64,000 nucleotides of DNA, from assembly GCA_004557545.1 (NCBI GenBank), contig SFGV01000001.1:52410-116409 (forward strand), written 5' to 3'. Below the pieces are notes generated by a model. It searched no databases, was not told the DNA's origin, and worked only from the letters and a program-made list of their open reading frames with translations. Position numbers and translations under genes: made by a program. This document shows positions 55,306-63,487 of the stretch, in pieces. Origin of the DNA: Succinatimonas hippei (GTDB lineage Bacteria > Pseudomonadota > Gammaproteobacteria > Enterobacterales > Succinivibrionaceae). The stretch's first letter is position 1. Each line of letters begins with the position of its first letter.

Positions 55306-55965
55306 ATGGCAAACAAGAAACTGATAGCCTCAGGCGTGGTAGCGGCGCTCGCGCTTGTGTATGTCTTTGGTTCAGCCACCTACGTTCCGGAGGGGAAGGA
55401 AGCTGAGCTTACAGGGCAGGTGCAGTTCGACTCTGATCAGGTGGTGCAGGACTTCTGGTCCAAAAAGGCCGGGGACTACTTTTCATCAAAGGCTGTTGGC
55501 ACGGCGACACTCATAAAAGAGGCCAATGGTGACTTTACCAGCGTAGCCAAAAAATACGGACGCTATTCCATGGGAGAGAGCGGGGCACTTTCTTTTATCG
55601 TCAAAGGCTCTGGCGTGATTAAAAAGGCCAGGGTGCGCGACAAGGGCTCAGGGTACCTTGAGCTTGAGGAGCCGGGCGTTGACAGCTCGTCCAATACTAT
55701 CAGGATCCAGATAGGACCCGTATACAAGGGAATGGCGGTACGAGACTCGATAAGTCTCATAAACTACGCCGATTTCAAAAACCAGGAGCAGTGGGCAGCG
55801 GTATCCGTGGCGTTTTTTAATCTGGTCAGCAAAGAGGTAGTCGCGCCTGTGAAAGCATCCTTAAAGGAAGGCGCCAGGGTTGAGTATACAGGATGCTTTA
55901 CGGTCAGTGACATCGATCCCTCACGTCTTGAGATAGTACCGGTATCGCTTAAGGTAACGGAGTAA
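55306..55965 (+). CDS. DUF2291 membrane-anchored protein of sugar ABC operons
   Basis: A 219-residue protein with an N-terminal hydrophobic signal/anchor (KLIASGVVAALALVYVFGSA) and a periplasmic domain containing GPVYKGMAVRDSISLINYAD. It matches what I know as DUF2291, found next to ribose/erythritol-type ABC transporters; its function is not established. No cysteine lipobox is evident here, so it is probably a membrane-anchored rather than lipidated form. It lies between the binding protein and ATPase genes. Confidence 0.7.
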   Translation: MANKKLIASGVVAALALVYVFGSATYVPEGKEAELTGQVQFDSDQVVQDFWSKKAGDYFSSKAVGTATLIKEANGDFTSVAKKYGRYSMGESGALSFIVKGSGVIKKARVRDKGSGYLELEEPGVDSSSNTIRIQIGPVYKGMAVRDSISLINYADFKNQEQWAAVSVAFFNLVSKEVVAPVKASLKEGARVEYTGCFTVSDIDPSRLEIVPVSLKVTE

Positions 55966-55969
55966 TAAG

Positions 55970-57502
55970 ATGGCTGAACTCAACGACATAGTTTTGCATG
56001 CCGAGAAGATAGACAAGATCTACCCCGGCACCAAAGCGCTTGATCAGGTCTCATTTGACATCAGGCGTGGCAAGGTTAACGTGCTTATCGGTGAAAACGG
56101 CGCCGGTAAGTCGACTCTCATGCGCATCATCGCTGGAATTGAGAAGCCATCCTCAGGAAAGCTTTATCTTGAGGGAAGGGAGGTGAGCTTCGATTCAACC
56201 GTTGACGCCAGAAAGGAAGGTATAGCGATCATTCATCAGGAGCTGTGCCTGTTCCCAAATCTTACAGTTTTCCAGAACCTCTTCATGTCATCAGAGCACA
56301 CCAAGTACGGAATGCTTGAGGATGACGAGCACCGCGAGCTTGCCAAAAAGGTTCTGGCAAGACTTGAATACCCAATTGATCCGGATACCAAGGTCGGGGA
56401 TCTGCGCGTAGGTCAGCAACAGATGATCGAGATCGCGCGCAACCTGCTTATACCAAACCTCAAGATCCTGATCATGGACGAGCCTACCTCATCGCTCTCC
56501 GAGCAGGAGGTGGATGTGCTCTTCCACATCATGCGCGAGCTTACAGCCTCGGGGATCTCAATTGTATATATCTCCCACCGTCTTGAGGAACTGATGCGCA
56601 TCGGCGATTACCTCACGATTTTCCGTGACGGCAGACTGGTGGCGCAGGATCAGACCAAGAATGTCGATCTGGCATGGATCGTGCGCAACATGATCGGCAA
56701 GGGCAAGAACTACCCCAAACGCTCAAGTAGCGTTGACTGGAGCAAGCGCGAGAAGGTGCTTGAGGTGCAGGATCTCTGCCTGCCCAAATCCGGCGGCGGC
56801 TACCTCTTAAATCATGTCTCATTCGACCTTAAAAAGGGCGAGGTGCTGGGACTTTACGGACTTCTGGGCGCGGGGCGCACCGAGGTCTTCGAGTGCATCA
56901 TGGGGTTGCGCCCGCTGCACACCGGAAAGATCATCAAAAACGGCAAGGAGCTGAAGATAGGCGAGCTTTACGAGATGATCAATCAGGGCTTCGCGCTTTT
57001 GCCTGAGGATCGTCAGCGTGACGGACTGATCCAGTCGATGAATATTGAGCAGAACATCGCGCTTACCAATATCGGAAGCTATACCTCAAAGAGCGGTCTT
57101 ATCAACGCCAGGCGCGAGAGCGCGGCGGTTGACGAGATGATCCGCGACGTGACCATCAAGGTCGCCGACAAGAAACTTCCCATACTCTCGCTCTCTGGCG
57201 GAAACCAGCAGAAATGCGTGTTTGCCAAAGGCGCTCTGACAGGCCCTGACATCATGCTGCTTGACGAGCCCTCGCGCGGCATAGACATAGGCGCCAAGAC
57301 CGAGATGTTCCAACTTATCTATCAGTACGCCGAGCGCGGAGTCTCGCTCATAGTCGTCTCCTCGGAGCTTGAGGAGATCACTGCCATCGCGGATCGCGTC
57401 ATCGTGCTCTCAAACGGAGTCAAGACGGCCGAGTTTACCGGAGCTGACATCACGCAACAGAACCTTGTCGAGGCTTCATACAAGGGCCATCGCAAAAACT
57501 GA
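55970..57502 (+). CDS. Sugar ABC transporter ATPase (RbsA/MglA type)
   Basis: A 510-residue protein with two ABC domains. The first has Walker A GENGAGKST, signature VGQQQMIEIARNL and Walker B ILIMDEPTSSLSEQE. The second has the degenerate Walker A GLLGAGRTEV and LSGGNQQKCVFAKGAL followed by LLDEPSRGIDIGAK, as is normal in this family. It energises import through the permease encoded next. Confidence 0.94.
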   Translation: MAELNDIVLHAEKIDKIYPGTKALDQVSFDIRRGKVNVLIGENGAGKSTLMRIIAGIEKPSSGKLYLEGREVSFDSTVDARKEGIAIIHQELCLFPNLTVFQNLFMSSEHTKYGMLEDDEHRELAKKVLARLEYPIDPDTKVGDLRVGQQQMIEIARNLLIPNLKILIMDEPTSSLSEQEVDVLFHIMRELTASGISIVYISHRLEELMRIGDYLTIFRDGRLVAQDQTKNVDLAWIVRNMIGKGKNYPKRSSSVDWSKREKVLEVQDLCLPKSGGGYLLNHVSFDLKKGEVLGLYGLLGAGRTEVFECIMGLRPLHTGKIIKNGKELKIGELYEMINQGFALLPEDRQRDGLIQSMNIEQNIALTNIGSYTSKSGLINARRESAAVDEMIRDVTIKVADKKLPILSLSGGNQQKCVFAKGALTGPDIMLLDEPSRGIDIGAKTEMFQLIYQYAERGVSLIVVSSELEEITAIADRVIVLSNGVKTAEFTGADITQQNLVEASYKGHRKN

Positions 57503-57521
57503 TCTCACGGAGTTTAGTCAA

Positions 57522-58544
57522 ATGAACAAGAACAACCTCATAATGACCCTGTTAAAGGGCCGTACCCTCATCGTACTCGGCCTGCTGGTTCTGCTTTTCT
57601 CGCTGGCCAGTGAATCCTTCTTTACCACCTCATCGCTGCTGCTTATCTCAAAGCATGTGGCACTCTACGGCATACTCGGAATAGGCATGACCTATGTTCT
57701 GGTAACAGGCGGTATCGACCTCTCTGTAGGCTCGGTCGCCGGTGTCGCCGGAATGGTGGCGGGCTTTCTCATCAATAAGGGCTTTACCATCTTTGGAACC
57801 ACCATCTACTTCTCAGTGCCTTCCATCGTGCTCATCGCGATGGTAATCGGCCTGGTGATCGGCTTTGTAAACGGTATAGTCATAACCAAATTCGCCGTGG
57901 CGCCTTTCATCGCAACCTTAGGCATGATGTACATAGGACGCGGCTTTGCCAACCTCATCTCAAACGGCGCGACCTTCCCTAACCTCGTTGGTAACAAGGC
58001 TCTTGGCAATACCGGCTTTGAGATCTTCGGGCGCGACGTGTTCAACTTCCCTGTCGCGGTGATCATTCTCATTGTCATAGCGGTTATCGCGGCTATAGTG
58101 CTGCGCAAGACTCCCTTTGGCTGGCACATTCTGGCGATCGGCGGTAACAACCGCGCGGCAAGGCTCTCAGGCGTGAGAGTGGATCATGACACCATCATCG
58201 TATACATGTTCTCAGGCGTCTGCGCCGCCATCGTCGGCATCATCGCCACCTCCCAGCTGGTCGCCTCGCACCCTATGACCGGTAACACCTGGGAAATGAA
58301 CGCCATCGCCGCGGCGGTGCTCGGTGGCACCTCGCTGATGGGCGGTGTCGGAACCATTGTCGGTACCGTCATCGGCGCGTTCATCATCGGTGTCATCACA
58401 GACGGCATGGTTATGTGCGGCGTATCCGAGTTCTGGCAGATGGTGATCAAGGGACTGGTGATTGTGCTCGCCGTGATCATCGATCAGTACCAGCGCGATC
58501 TGCAGGCCCGTATGGCGCTGCAGGCCCGCAATGAAAACAAATAA
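57522..58544 (+). CDS. Sugar ABC transporter permease (RbsC type)
   Basis: A 340-residue permease with eight or more membrane segments. ATG 57522 (CGGAG upstream) gives MNKNNLIMTLLKGRTLIVLG; a longer frame from 57369 is antisense-like readthrough of the ATPase gene. Typical blocks are GGIDLSVGSVAGVAGMVAGF and the EAA-like region AIGGNNRAARLSGVRV. Confidence 0.94.
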   Translation: MNKNNLIMTLLKGRTLIVLGLLVLLFSLASESFFTTSSLLLISKHVALYGILGIGMTYVLVTGGIDLSVGSVAGVAGMVAGFLINKGFTIFGTTIYFSVPSIVLIAMVIGLVIGFVNGIVITKFAVAPFIATLGMMYIGRGFANLISNGATFPNLVGNKALGNTGFEIFGRDVFNFPVAVIILIVIAVIAAIVLRKTPFGWHILAIGGNNRAARLSGVRVDHDTIIVYMFSGVCAAIVGIIATSQLVASHPMTGNTWEMNAIAAAVLGGTSLMGGVGTIVGTVIGAFIIGVITDGMVMCGVSEFWQMVIKGLVIVLAVIIDQYQRDLQARMALQARNENK

Positions 58545-58561
58545 GCAAAACAATAATTAAA

Positions 58562-58596
58562 AAGGAGATGCCCGCCCAGGGCGGGCAGTACGGAAT
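58562..58596 (+). promoter_or_regulatory. Stem-loop between ribosome site and isomerase start
   Basis: The only good Shine-Dalgarno (AAGGAG, 58562-58567) lies 29 bases before ATG 58597. A stem TGCCCGCC/GGCGGGCA with a 3-base loop (58569-58587) occupies the space. If folded, it would bring the two into usable spacing of about 11 bases. This may tune translation of the isomerase. Confidence 0.45.
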
Positions 58597-60003
58597 ATGG
58601 CATCTACTCATGTAAGACTGGGCTTTGTCCCGACCCGCAGAAGCGTTTTCTCGGCACCTGACGCGCTCAAATACCGTGATCTGACCGCGAAGCGTCTGAC
58701 CGAGCTTGGAATTGATTTTGTAGACATCAAGGATATCAATGAGGAAGGACTGCTTTTTGATGACAAAGATGTCAAAAAGATAGCTGACAAATTCCGCCGG
58801 GAGGGCGTAGACGGGATCATGCTCGCCCACTGCAATTTCGGAACCGAGTATGTATGCGCGCGTCTTGCCAAGGATCTGGGGTTGCCGGTTCTCGTGTGGG
58901 GACCTCTTGACGAGCGCCCGCTTCCCAACGGTGTGAGACTGCGTGACAGCCAGTGCGGTCTGTTCGCGACAGGAAAGGTCTTGCGCCGTTTCCGCGTGCC
59001 CTTCAGCTACCTTACAAACTGCCGCTTAAGCGATCCGGTGTTTGAGCGCGGTGTAAAGGATTTTCTGGCGGTGTGCAATGTGGTCAAGACCTTCAGACAC
59101 ATGCGTATCCTTCAGATGGGACCGCGTCCCTTTGATTTCTGGTCGACCATGTGCAACGAGGGCGAGCTTTTGGAAAAGTTCAACATCCAGCTCTCGCCGG
59201 TACCGCTCTCTGAGGTGGTTCTCCTTACAAAGAAGATCCTGAAAGAAGACGGAGCTAAAGAAGAGATCAAATTCCTGCAGGACAACACCGTGGTCAAGGT
59301 CACCCCTGATCATTTAAAGACCATCGGCGCCCTCGCGAAAGCCATGAAGATCCTGCTTGACAAATACGGCTGCCAGGCCGGCGCCATCCAGTGCTGGACC
59401 GCGCTTCAGGACGAGCTTGGGATCATGCCCTGCGCCGCCAACGCCATCTTAAATGACATGGGCTTCCCGATCGTGTGCGAGACCGACATACACGGCGCCG
59501 TGACCGCGCTTCTGGCCGAGGCCGCGGTAATGGACGGCTCCAGAAGCTTCTTCGCCGACTGGACGGTAAGGCTTGCCGACGCTGACAATGTCGAGCTGCT
59601 GCAGCACTGCGGACCATGGCCGTACTCAATCGCCTCCAAAAAGCCCGAGCTTACCTGCCCTATAGCCTTTAAGGACGAGGGAGCGTTAAGCGCCGAGGCC
59701 AAACACGGCGACAAGCTTACGCTGATGCGTTTTGACGGCGACAACGGCGAGTACTCGCTGTTGCTTGGCAACGCCAGGAGCGTTGACGGCCCTCATATCC
59801 TCGGAACCTATATGTGGGTTCAGGTGGAGAACATCAAACGCCTTGAGGAGAAGATCGTCACTGGCCCTTACATCCATCACTGCGTTGGTGTCTACAAGGA
59901 TGTGGTACCGGTGATGTATGAGGCGTGCAAATATCTTGGGATCAAAGCCGATCTTTACGATCCGATTGAAGAACAGGTCAAAGCCTACCTGAGGGGTGAA
60001 TAG
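58597..60003 (+). CDS. L-fucose/arabinose isomerase-family protein, probable sugar isomerase
   Basis: A 468-residue protein in the COG2407 L-fucose isomerase-like group: VPTRRSVFSAPDALKYRDLT, GIMLAHCNFGTEYVCARLAK and IVCETDIHGAVTALLAEAAV (probable metal-binding Glu and Asp). In this operon it would make a ketose that the FGGY kinase phosphorylates for the split transketolase, that is, apiose to apulose in the D-apiose transketolase route. I am not certain that characterised apiose isomerases belong to this family, so the substrate is an inference from context. Confidence 0.75.
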   Translation: MASTHVRLGFVPTRRSVFSAPDALKYRDLTAKRLTELGIDFVDIKDINEEGLLFDDKDVKKIADKFRREGVDGIMLAHCNFGTEYVCARLAKDLGLPVLVWGPLDERPLPNGVRLRDSQCGLFATGKVLRRFRVPFSYLTNCRLSDPVFERGVKDFLAVCNVVKTFRHMRILQMGPRPFDFWSTMCNEGELLEKFNIQLSPVPLSEVVLLTKKILKEDGAKEEIKFLQDNTVVKVTPDHLKTIGALAKAMKILLDKYGCQAGAIQCWTALQDELGIMPCAANAILNDMGFPIVCETDIHGAVTALLAEAAVMDGSRSFFADWTVRLADADNVELLQHCGPWPYSIASKKPELTCPIAFKDEGALSAEAKHGDKLTLMRFDGDNGEYSLLLGNARSVDGPHILGTYMWVQVENIKRLEEKIVTGPYIHHCVGVYKDVVPVMYEACKYLGIKADLYDPIEEQVKAYLRGE

Positions 60004-60004
60004 T

Positions 60005-60829
60005 ATGTCTGATTTAAAAAAGCTCTGCTATGAGTTAAGACGCAATCTGCTTGACATCATCATGAGCGGCAAGGGAGGTCACATAGGCGGTGATATGTCG
60101 GTAGTCGAGGCTCTGGTCGAGCTTTACTTCCGCCAGATGGATGTTACTCCGGAGAATTTCGCCACGGGCTCTCATGATCACTTCGTAATGTCCAAGGGAC
60201 ACAGTGTTGAGGCGCTCTACGCAGTGCTCGCCAAGAAGGGCTTCTTCCCGCTTGAGGAGGTGCTTGAGAAGTTCTCGCGCTTCGGTTCTCCCTTCATCGG
60301 TCACCCGAATAACAAGCTTCCAGGAATCGAGATGAATTCAGGCGCGTTGGGACACGGGCTTCCGGTGGCGGTCGGCATGGCCATAGCCGAGCGCATGAAT
60401 AACTCAAAGCACCGCGTTTATGTGGTCATGGGTGATGGCGAGCAGGCCGAGGGCTCGGTTTGGGAGGGCGCCATGGCCGGCGCCAATTACCGGCTTGACA
60501 ACCTGTGCGCTCTGGTTGACCGCAACCATCTTCAGATTTCGGGCAACACAGAGGATGTGATGGCGCTAGGCGATCTGCATGGCAAATGGGCTTCATTTGG
60601 CTGGCATGTCATAGATGTCAAGGATGGCAACTGCCTTGACGAGCTGCACAGTGCCTTTGAGGAGGCGAAGGTGGTAAAGGGCAAGCCCAGCGTGATCATT
60701 TCCAACACCATCAAGGGCAAGGGATCTCCTGTTATGGAGAACAAGGCCTCATGGCATCACCACCTGCCTGACGCGGAGGAATACGCCGCGATCATGGCTG
60801 ATCTTAAGAAAGCAGAGGAGATGGCATAA
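60005..60829 (+). CDS. Transketolase, N-terminal (cofactor) subunit
   Basis: A 274-residue thiamine-diphosphate domain: GKGGHIGGDMSVVEALVELY, then [17 protein letters not shown] and the diphosphate/metal motif GDGEQAEGSVWEGAM. It starts at ATG 60005, two bases after the isomerase stop; a GTG at 59996 opens the same frame. The partner C-terminal subunit follows directly. In the D-apiose route the equivalent pair, AptA/AptB, splits apulose-4-phosphate with glyceraldehyde-3-phosphate into dihydroxyacetone phosphate and xylulose-5-phosphate. Confidence 0.88.
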   Translation: MSDLKKLCYELRRNLLDIIMSGKGGHIGGDMSVVEALVELYFRQMDVTPENFATGSHDHFVMSKGHSVEALYAVLAKKGFFPLEEVLEKFSRFGSPFIGHPNNKLPGIEMNSGALGHGLPVAVGMAIAERMNNSKHRVYVVMGDGEQAEGSVWEGAMAGANYRLDNLCALVDRNHLQISGNTEDVMALGDLHGKWASFGWHVIDVKDGNCLDELHSAFEEAKVVKGKPSVIISNTIKGKGSPVMENKASWHHHLPDAEEYAAIMADLKKAEEMA

Positions 60830-61768
60830 ATGCAAAAGAATATTGCCAACAAGCAGATGATCTGCAATGTGCTGATGGAAGCTGCCCAAAAGGATCACGA
60901 TATAGTGGTGCTCTGCTCTGACTCAAGAGGGTCTGCCAGCGCTACTCCGTTTTTTGAGAAATTCCCTGAGCAGAGTGTCGAGGTGGGTATTGCTGAGCAG
61001 GATCTGGTCGGCATCAGCGCCGGCATGGCCCGCGTTGGCAAACGTCCGTTCCCGATGTCTCCTGCGTGTTTTATCACCGCGAGATCATATGAGCAGTGCA
61101 AGGTTGATGTCGCCTACTCGCACACCAACGTCAAGCTCATCGGTATTTCAGGCGGTGTAAGCTACGGCGCCCTTGGAATGAGCCATCACAGCGCCCAGGA
61201 TATCGCGTGCATGACCTCAATTCCCGGTATGAGGGTTTATCTGCCGTCTGACTGCTATCAGACACGTGCGCTAATGCGTCATCTTATAGCCGACAATGAG
61301 CCTGCCTACATCAGGGTAGGGCGCAACGCGGTCGATCCAGTTTACTCGGATGATGACTGTCCTTTTGAGATGGACAAGGCTACCATTGTCACTGAGGGAA
61401 CGGATGTCGCGATCATCGCCTGCGGCGAGATGGTGCTCTACGCCAAGCAGGCCGCGGAGATCTTAAAAGCTCAGGGCGTAAGCGCGAGCGTGCTTGATAT
61501 GTACTGCTTAAAGCCGCTTGATGAGGACTCCATCGTGAAGGTCGCCTCAAAGGCCAGAGCGGTGGTAAGCGTTGAGGAGCACTCGCCCTTTGGCGGATTA
61601 GGCTCTGAGGTCGCCCGCGTCCTTTGCGCCAAATGCCCGAAAAAGCTCGCGGTGCTGTCGCTCCCCGACGCTCCGGTCATTACCGGCACCTCAAAGGAGG
61701 TTTTCGCGTACTACGGACTTACCGGTGAGGGTATAGCCAAAAAATCACTGGAGCTTTTAAATGGCTGA
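60830..61768 (+). CDS. Transketolase, C-terminal subunit
   Basis: A 312-residue partner holding the pyrimidine-binding and C-terminal domains: VEVGIAEQDLVGISAGMAR carries the catalytic Glu, then GMSHHSAQDIACMTSIPGMR. ATG 60830 directly follows the stop of the upstream subunit. It overlaps the kinase gene by eight bases. Split transketolases of this type act on specialised sugars; a complete tkt exists elsewhere in the window. Confidence 0.88.
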   Translation: MQKNIANKQMICNVLMEAAQKDHDIVVLCSDSRGSASATPFFEKFPEQSVEVGIAEQDLVGISAGMARVGKRPFPMSPACFITARSYEQCKVDVAYSHTNVKLIGISGGVSYGALGMSHHSAQDIACMTSIPGMRVYLPSDCYQTRALMRHLIADNEPAYIRVGRNAVDPVYSDDDCPFEMDKATIVTEGTDVAIIACGEMVLYAKQAAEILKAQGVSASVLDMYCLKPLDEDSIVKVASKARAVVSVEEHSPFGGLGSEVARVLCAKCPKKLAVLSLPDAPVITGTSKEVFAYYGLTGEGIAKKSLELLNG

Positions 61769-63260
61769 CGGAGCGTTGCTGCTTGGCATAGATCAGAGCA
61801 CTCAGGGCACCAAGGCGTTGCTTTTTGACACAAAGGGTCGCCTTGTGGCCAAAGCCTCGGTCGCGCACCGGCAGATTGTGGATCAAAGAGGCTATGTTGA
61901 GCATGACCTAAAGGAGATCCGCGAGAATACCGTGAAGGTGGCGCGCGAGGTAGTCTCAAAGGATCCCTCGTACCCGGGAAGGGTAGTCTGCGCCGGATTG
62001 TCAGTGCAGCGTGAGACTGTGGCGGCATGGCGCCGCGGGGATCTTGAGCCTGCCTACAATGCCATAGTCTGGCAGTGCGGCAGGGCCCATGAGATAGTAA
62101 AACGCCCGGAGGTGGCCGGTCGCGACAGCGCCATAAGAGCGCTGACCGGGCTTGAGCTCTCTGAGTATTTCTCAGCGCCCAAGCTTTGCTGGATGGCCGA
62201 GAATGTCCCCGCGTATCAAGAGCTCGCGTCAAGGCATGAGCTTCGTATAGGCAACATGGATGCTTACCTTCTTTCATGGCTGTGCGGTGATGAGGCTTTC
62301 GCGACCGAGCCTTCTGACGCGTCACGCACCGAGCTTATGGATCTCAAAACCCAGGACTGGGATGAGGAGCTGTGTGAGCTTTTTAAGGTGCCTGAGGACG
62401 CGCTGCCGCCAATCAGGGATACTGACAGTCTGTTCGGTATGACTGACTTTAAGGGAGCGCTGTCATCCAAGGTGCCGCTTCACGCCTGTATAGGCGATTC
62501 GCAGGGGGCGCTTTTTGGACATGGCTGTCTTAAAGGCGGTGAGATGAAAGCGACCTATGGCACCGGATCGTCTGTGATGATGAACTCAGGCGTGGCGATC
62601 CCGGACGCTCCGCATGGGATAGTTATCTCGGCAGGCTGGCGCCGCGGTGGGCAGAAGCCGGTATACGTGCTTGAGGGGAATATCAATTACTCAGCGGCGA
62701 TTGTCACCTACCTTAAGGATCAGATGGGGCTTATAAGCTCACCATCTGAGACAGAGGCGCTGGCAAAGATGGCTGATCCCGGCGATCACTGTTACTTTGT
62801 GCCGGCCTTTTCCGGTCTTGGCGCCCCTTGGTTTGAGGGATCCGCCCGGGGCATGATCACGGGAATGAGCAGACTCACCGGCAAAGCTGAGATTGTGCGC
62901 GCCGCGCTTGACTCGATTGCCTATCAGGTAACCGACATAGCAAGGCTGGAAATCGCGTCCTCGAAAACTGAGAGCGTAAAGCTTCACGCTGATGGCGGGG
63001 CAACCGGTAATGCGTATCTGATGCAAAAACAGTCAGATCTGCTGGGCGCTGACGTTGTGGTGCCGCCGGATGCCGAGCTCTCAGGCAAGGGAGCCGCGGT
63101 TATGGCCGGAATTGCCGCCGGAGTATGTTCCGATGAGGCCTTAAAAGAAGATCCCGCGCAATGCCGCTCCTACTCTCCTTCAATTACGGATGAGAAAAGG
63201 GCTGAGCTTATGTGCGGCTGGCATAAGGCTGTCAAGAGCGCCATTGAGCTTGGAACATAG
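61761..63260 (+). CDS. FGGY-family carbohydrate kinase
   Basis: A 499-residue FGGY kinase with N-terminal LLGIDQSTQGTKALLFDTKG, ATP-domain YGTGSSVMMNSGV and the C-terminal HADGGATGNAYLMQKQSDLL. The closest characterised groups are xylulokinases and glycerol kinases. In the inferred pathway it would be a ketopentose kinase, apulose kinase if the apiose assignment holds. It starts inside the upstream gene's stop. It is the last gene of the operon. Confidence 0.85.
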   Translation: MADGALLLGIDQSTQGTKALLFDTKGRLVAKASVAHRQIVDQRGYVEHDLKEIRENTVKVAREVVSKDPSYPGRVVCAGLSVQRETVAAWRRGDLEPAYNAIVWQCGRAHEIVKRPEVAGRDSAIRALTGLELSEYFSAPKLCWMAENVPAYQELASRHELRIGNMDAYLLSWLCGDEAFATEPSDASRTELMDLKTQDWDEELCELFKVPEDALPPIRDTDSLFGMTDFKGALSSKVPLHACIGDSQGALFGHGCLKGGEMKATYGTGSSVMMNSGVAIPDAPHGIVISAGWRRGGQKPVYVLEGNINYSAAIVTYLKDQMGLISSPSETEALAKMADPGDHCYFVPAFSGLGAPWFEGSARGMITGMSRLTGKAEIVRAALDSIAYQVTDIARLEIASSKTESVKLHADGGATGNAYLMQKQSDLLGADVVVPPDAELSGKGAAVMAGIAAGVCSDEALKEDPAQCRSYSPSITDEKRAELMCGWHKAVKSAIELGT

Positions 63261-63277
63261 ATTTGCCATGTAAGTTC

Positions 63278-63309
63278 GCGGCAGGATCGGAAGGTCCTGC
63301 CGCTTTTTT
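63278..63309 (+). terminator. Terminator of the sugar operon
   Basis: A perfect 9-bp stem GCGGCAGGA/TCCTGCCGC with an 8-base loop, followed by TTTTTT, 18 bp after the kinase stop. Confidence 0.9.
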
Positions 63310-63487
63310 ATACTTTCTAAAACGGATAAATGTGTTTACACGGGGCTTAAAAAATTTAAGAAATCCAAGATGTTTATTCATTTGCAAGTTAATCCGGTTG
63401 CTTGATATGTCAGCGTTTCTAACATAAGATCTGAAATAACAAATTATTTTTAAGCGTAAAGATAGCTATCTAATCCGGGGGACAACC

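Noticed and set aside
61711..62325. Antisense frame of 204 codons opposite the FGGY kinase
   Set aside because: Arg/Pro/His-rich translation typical of an antisense shadow.
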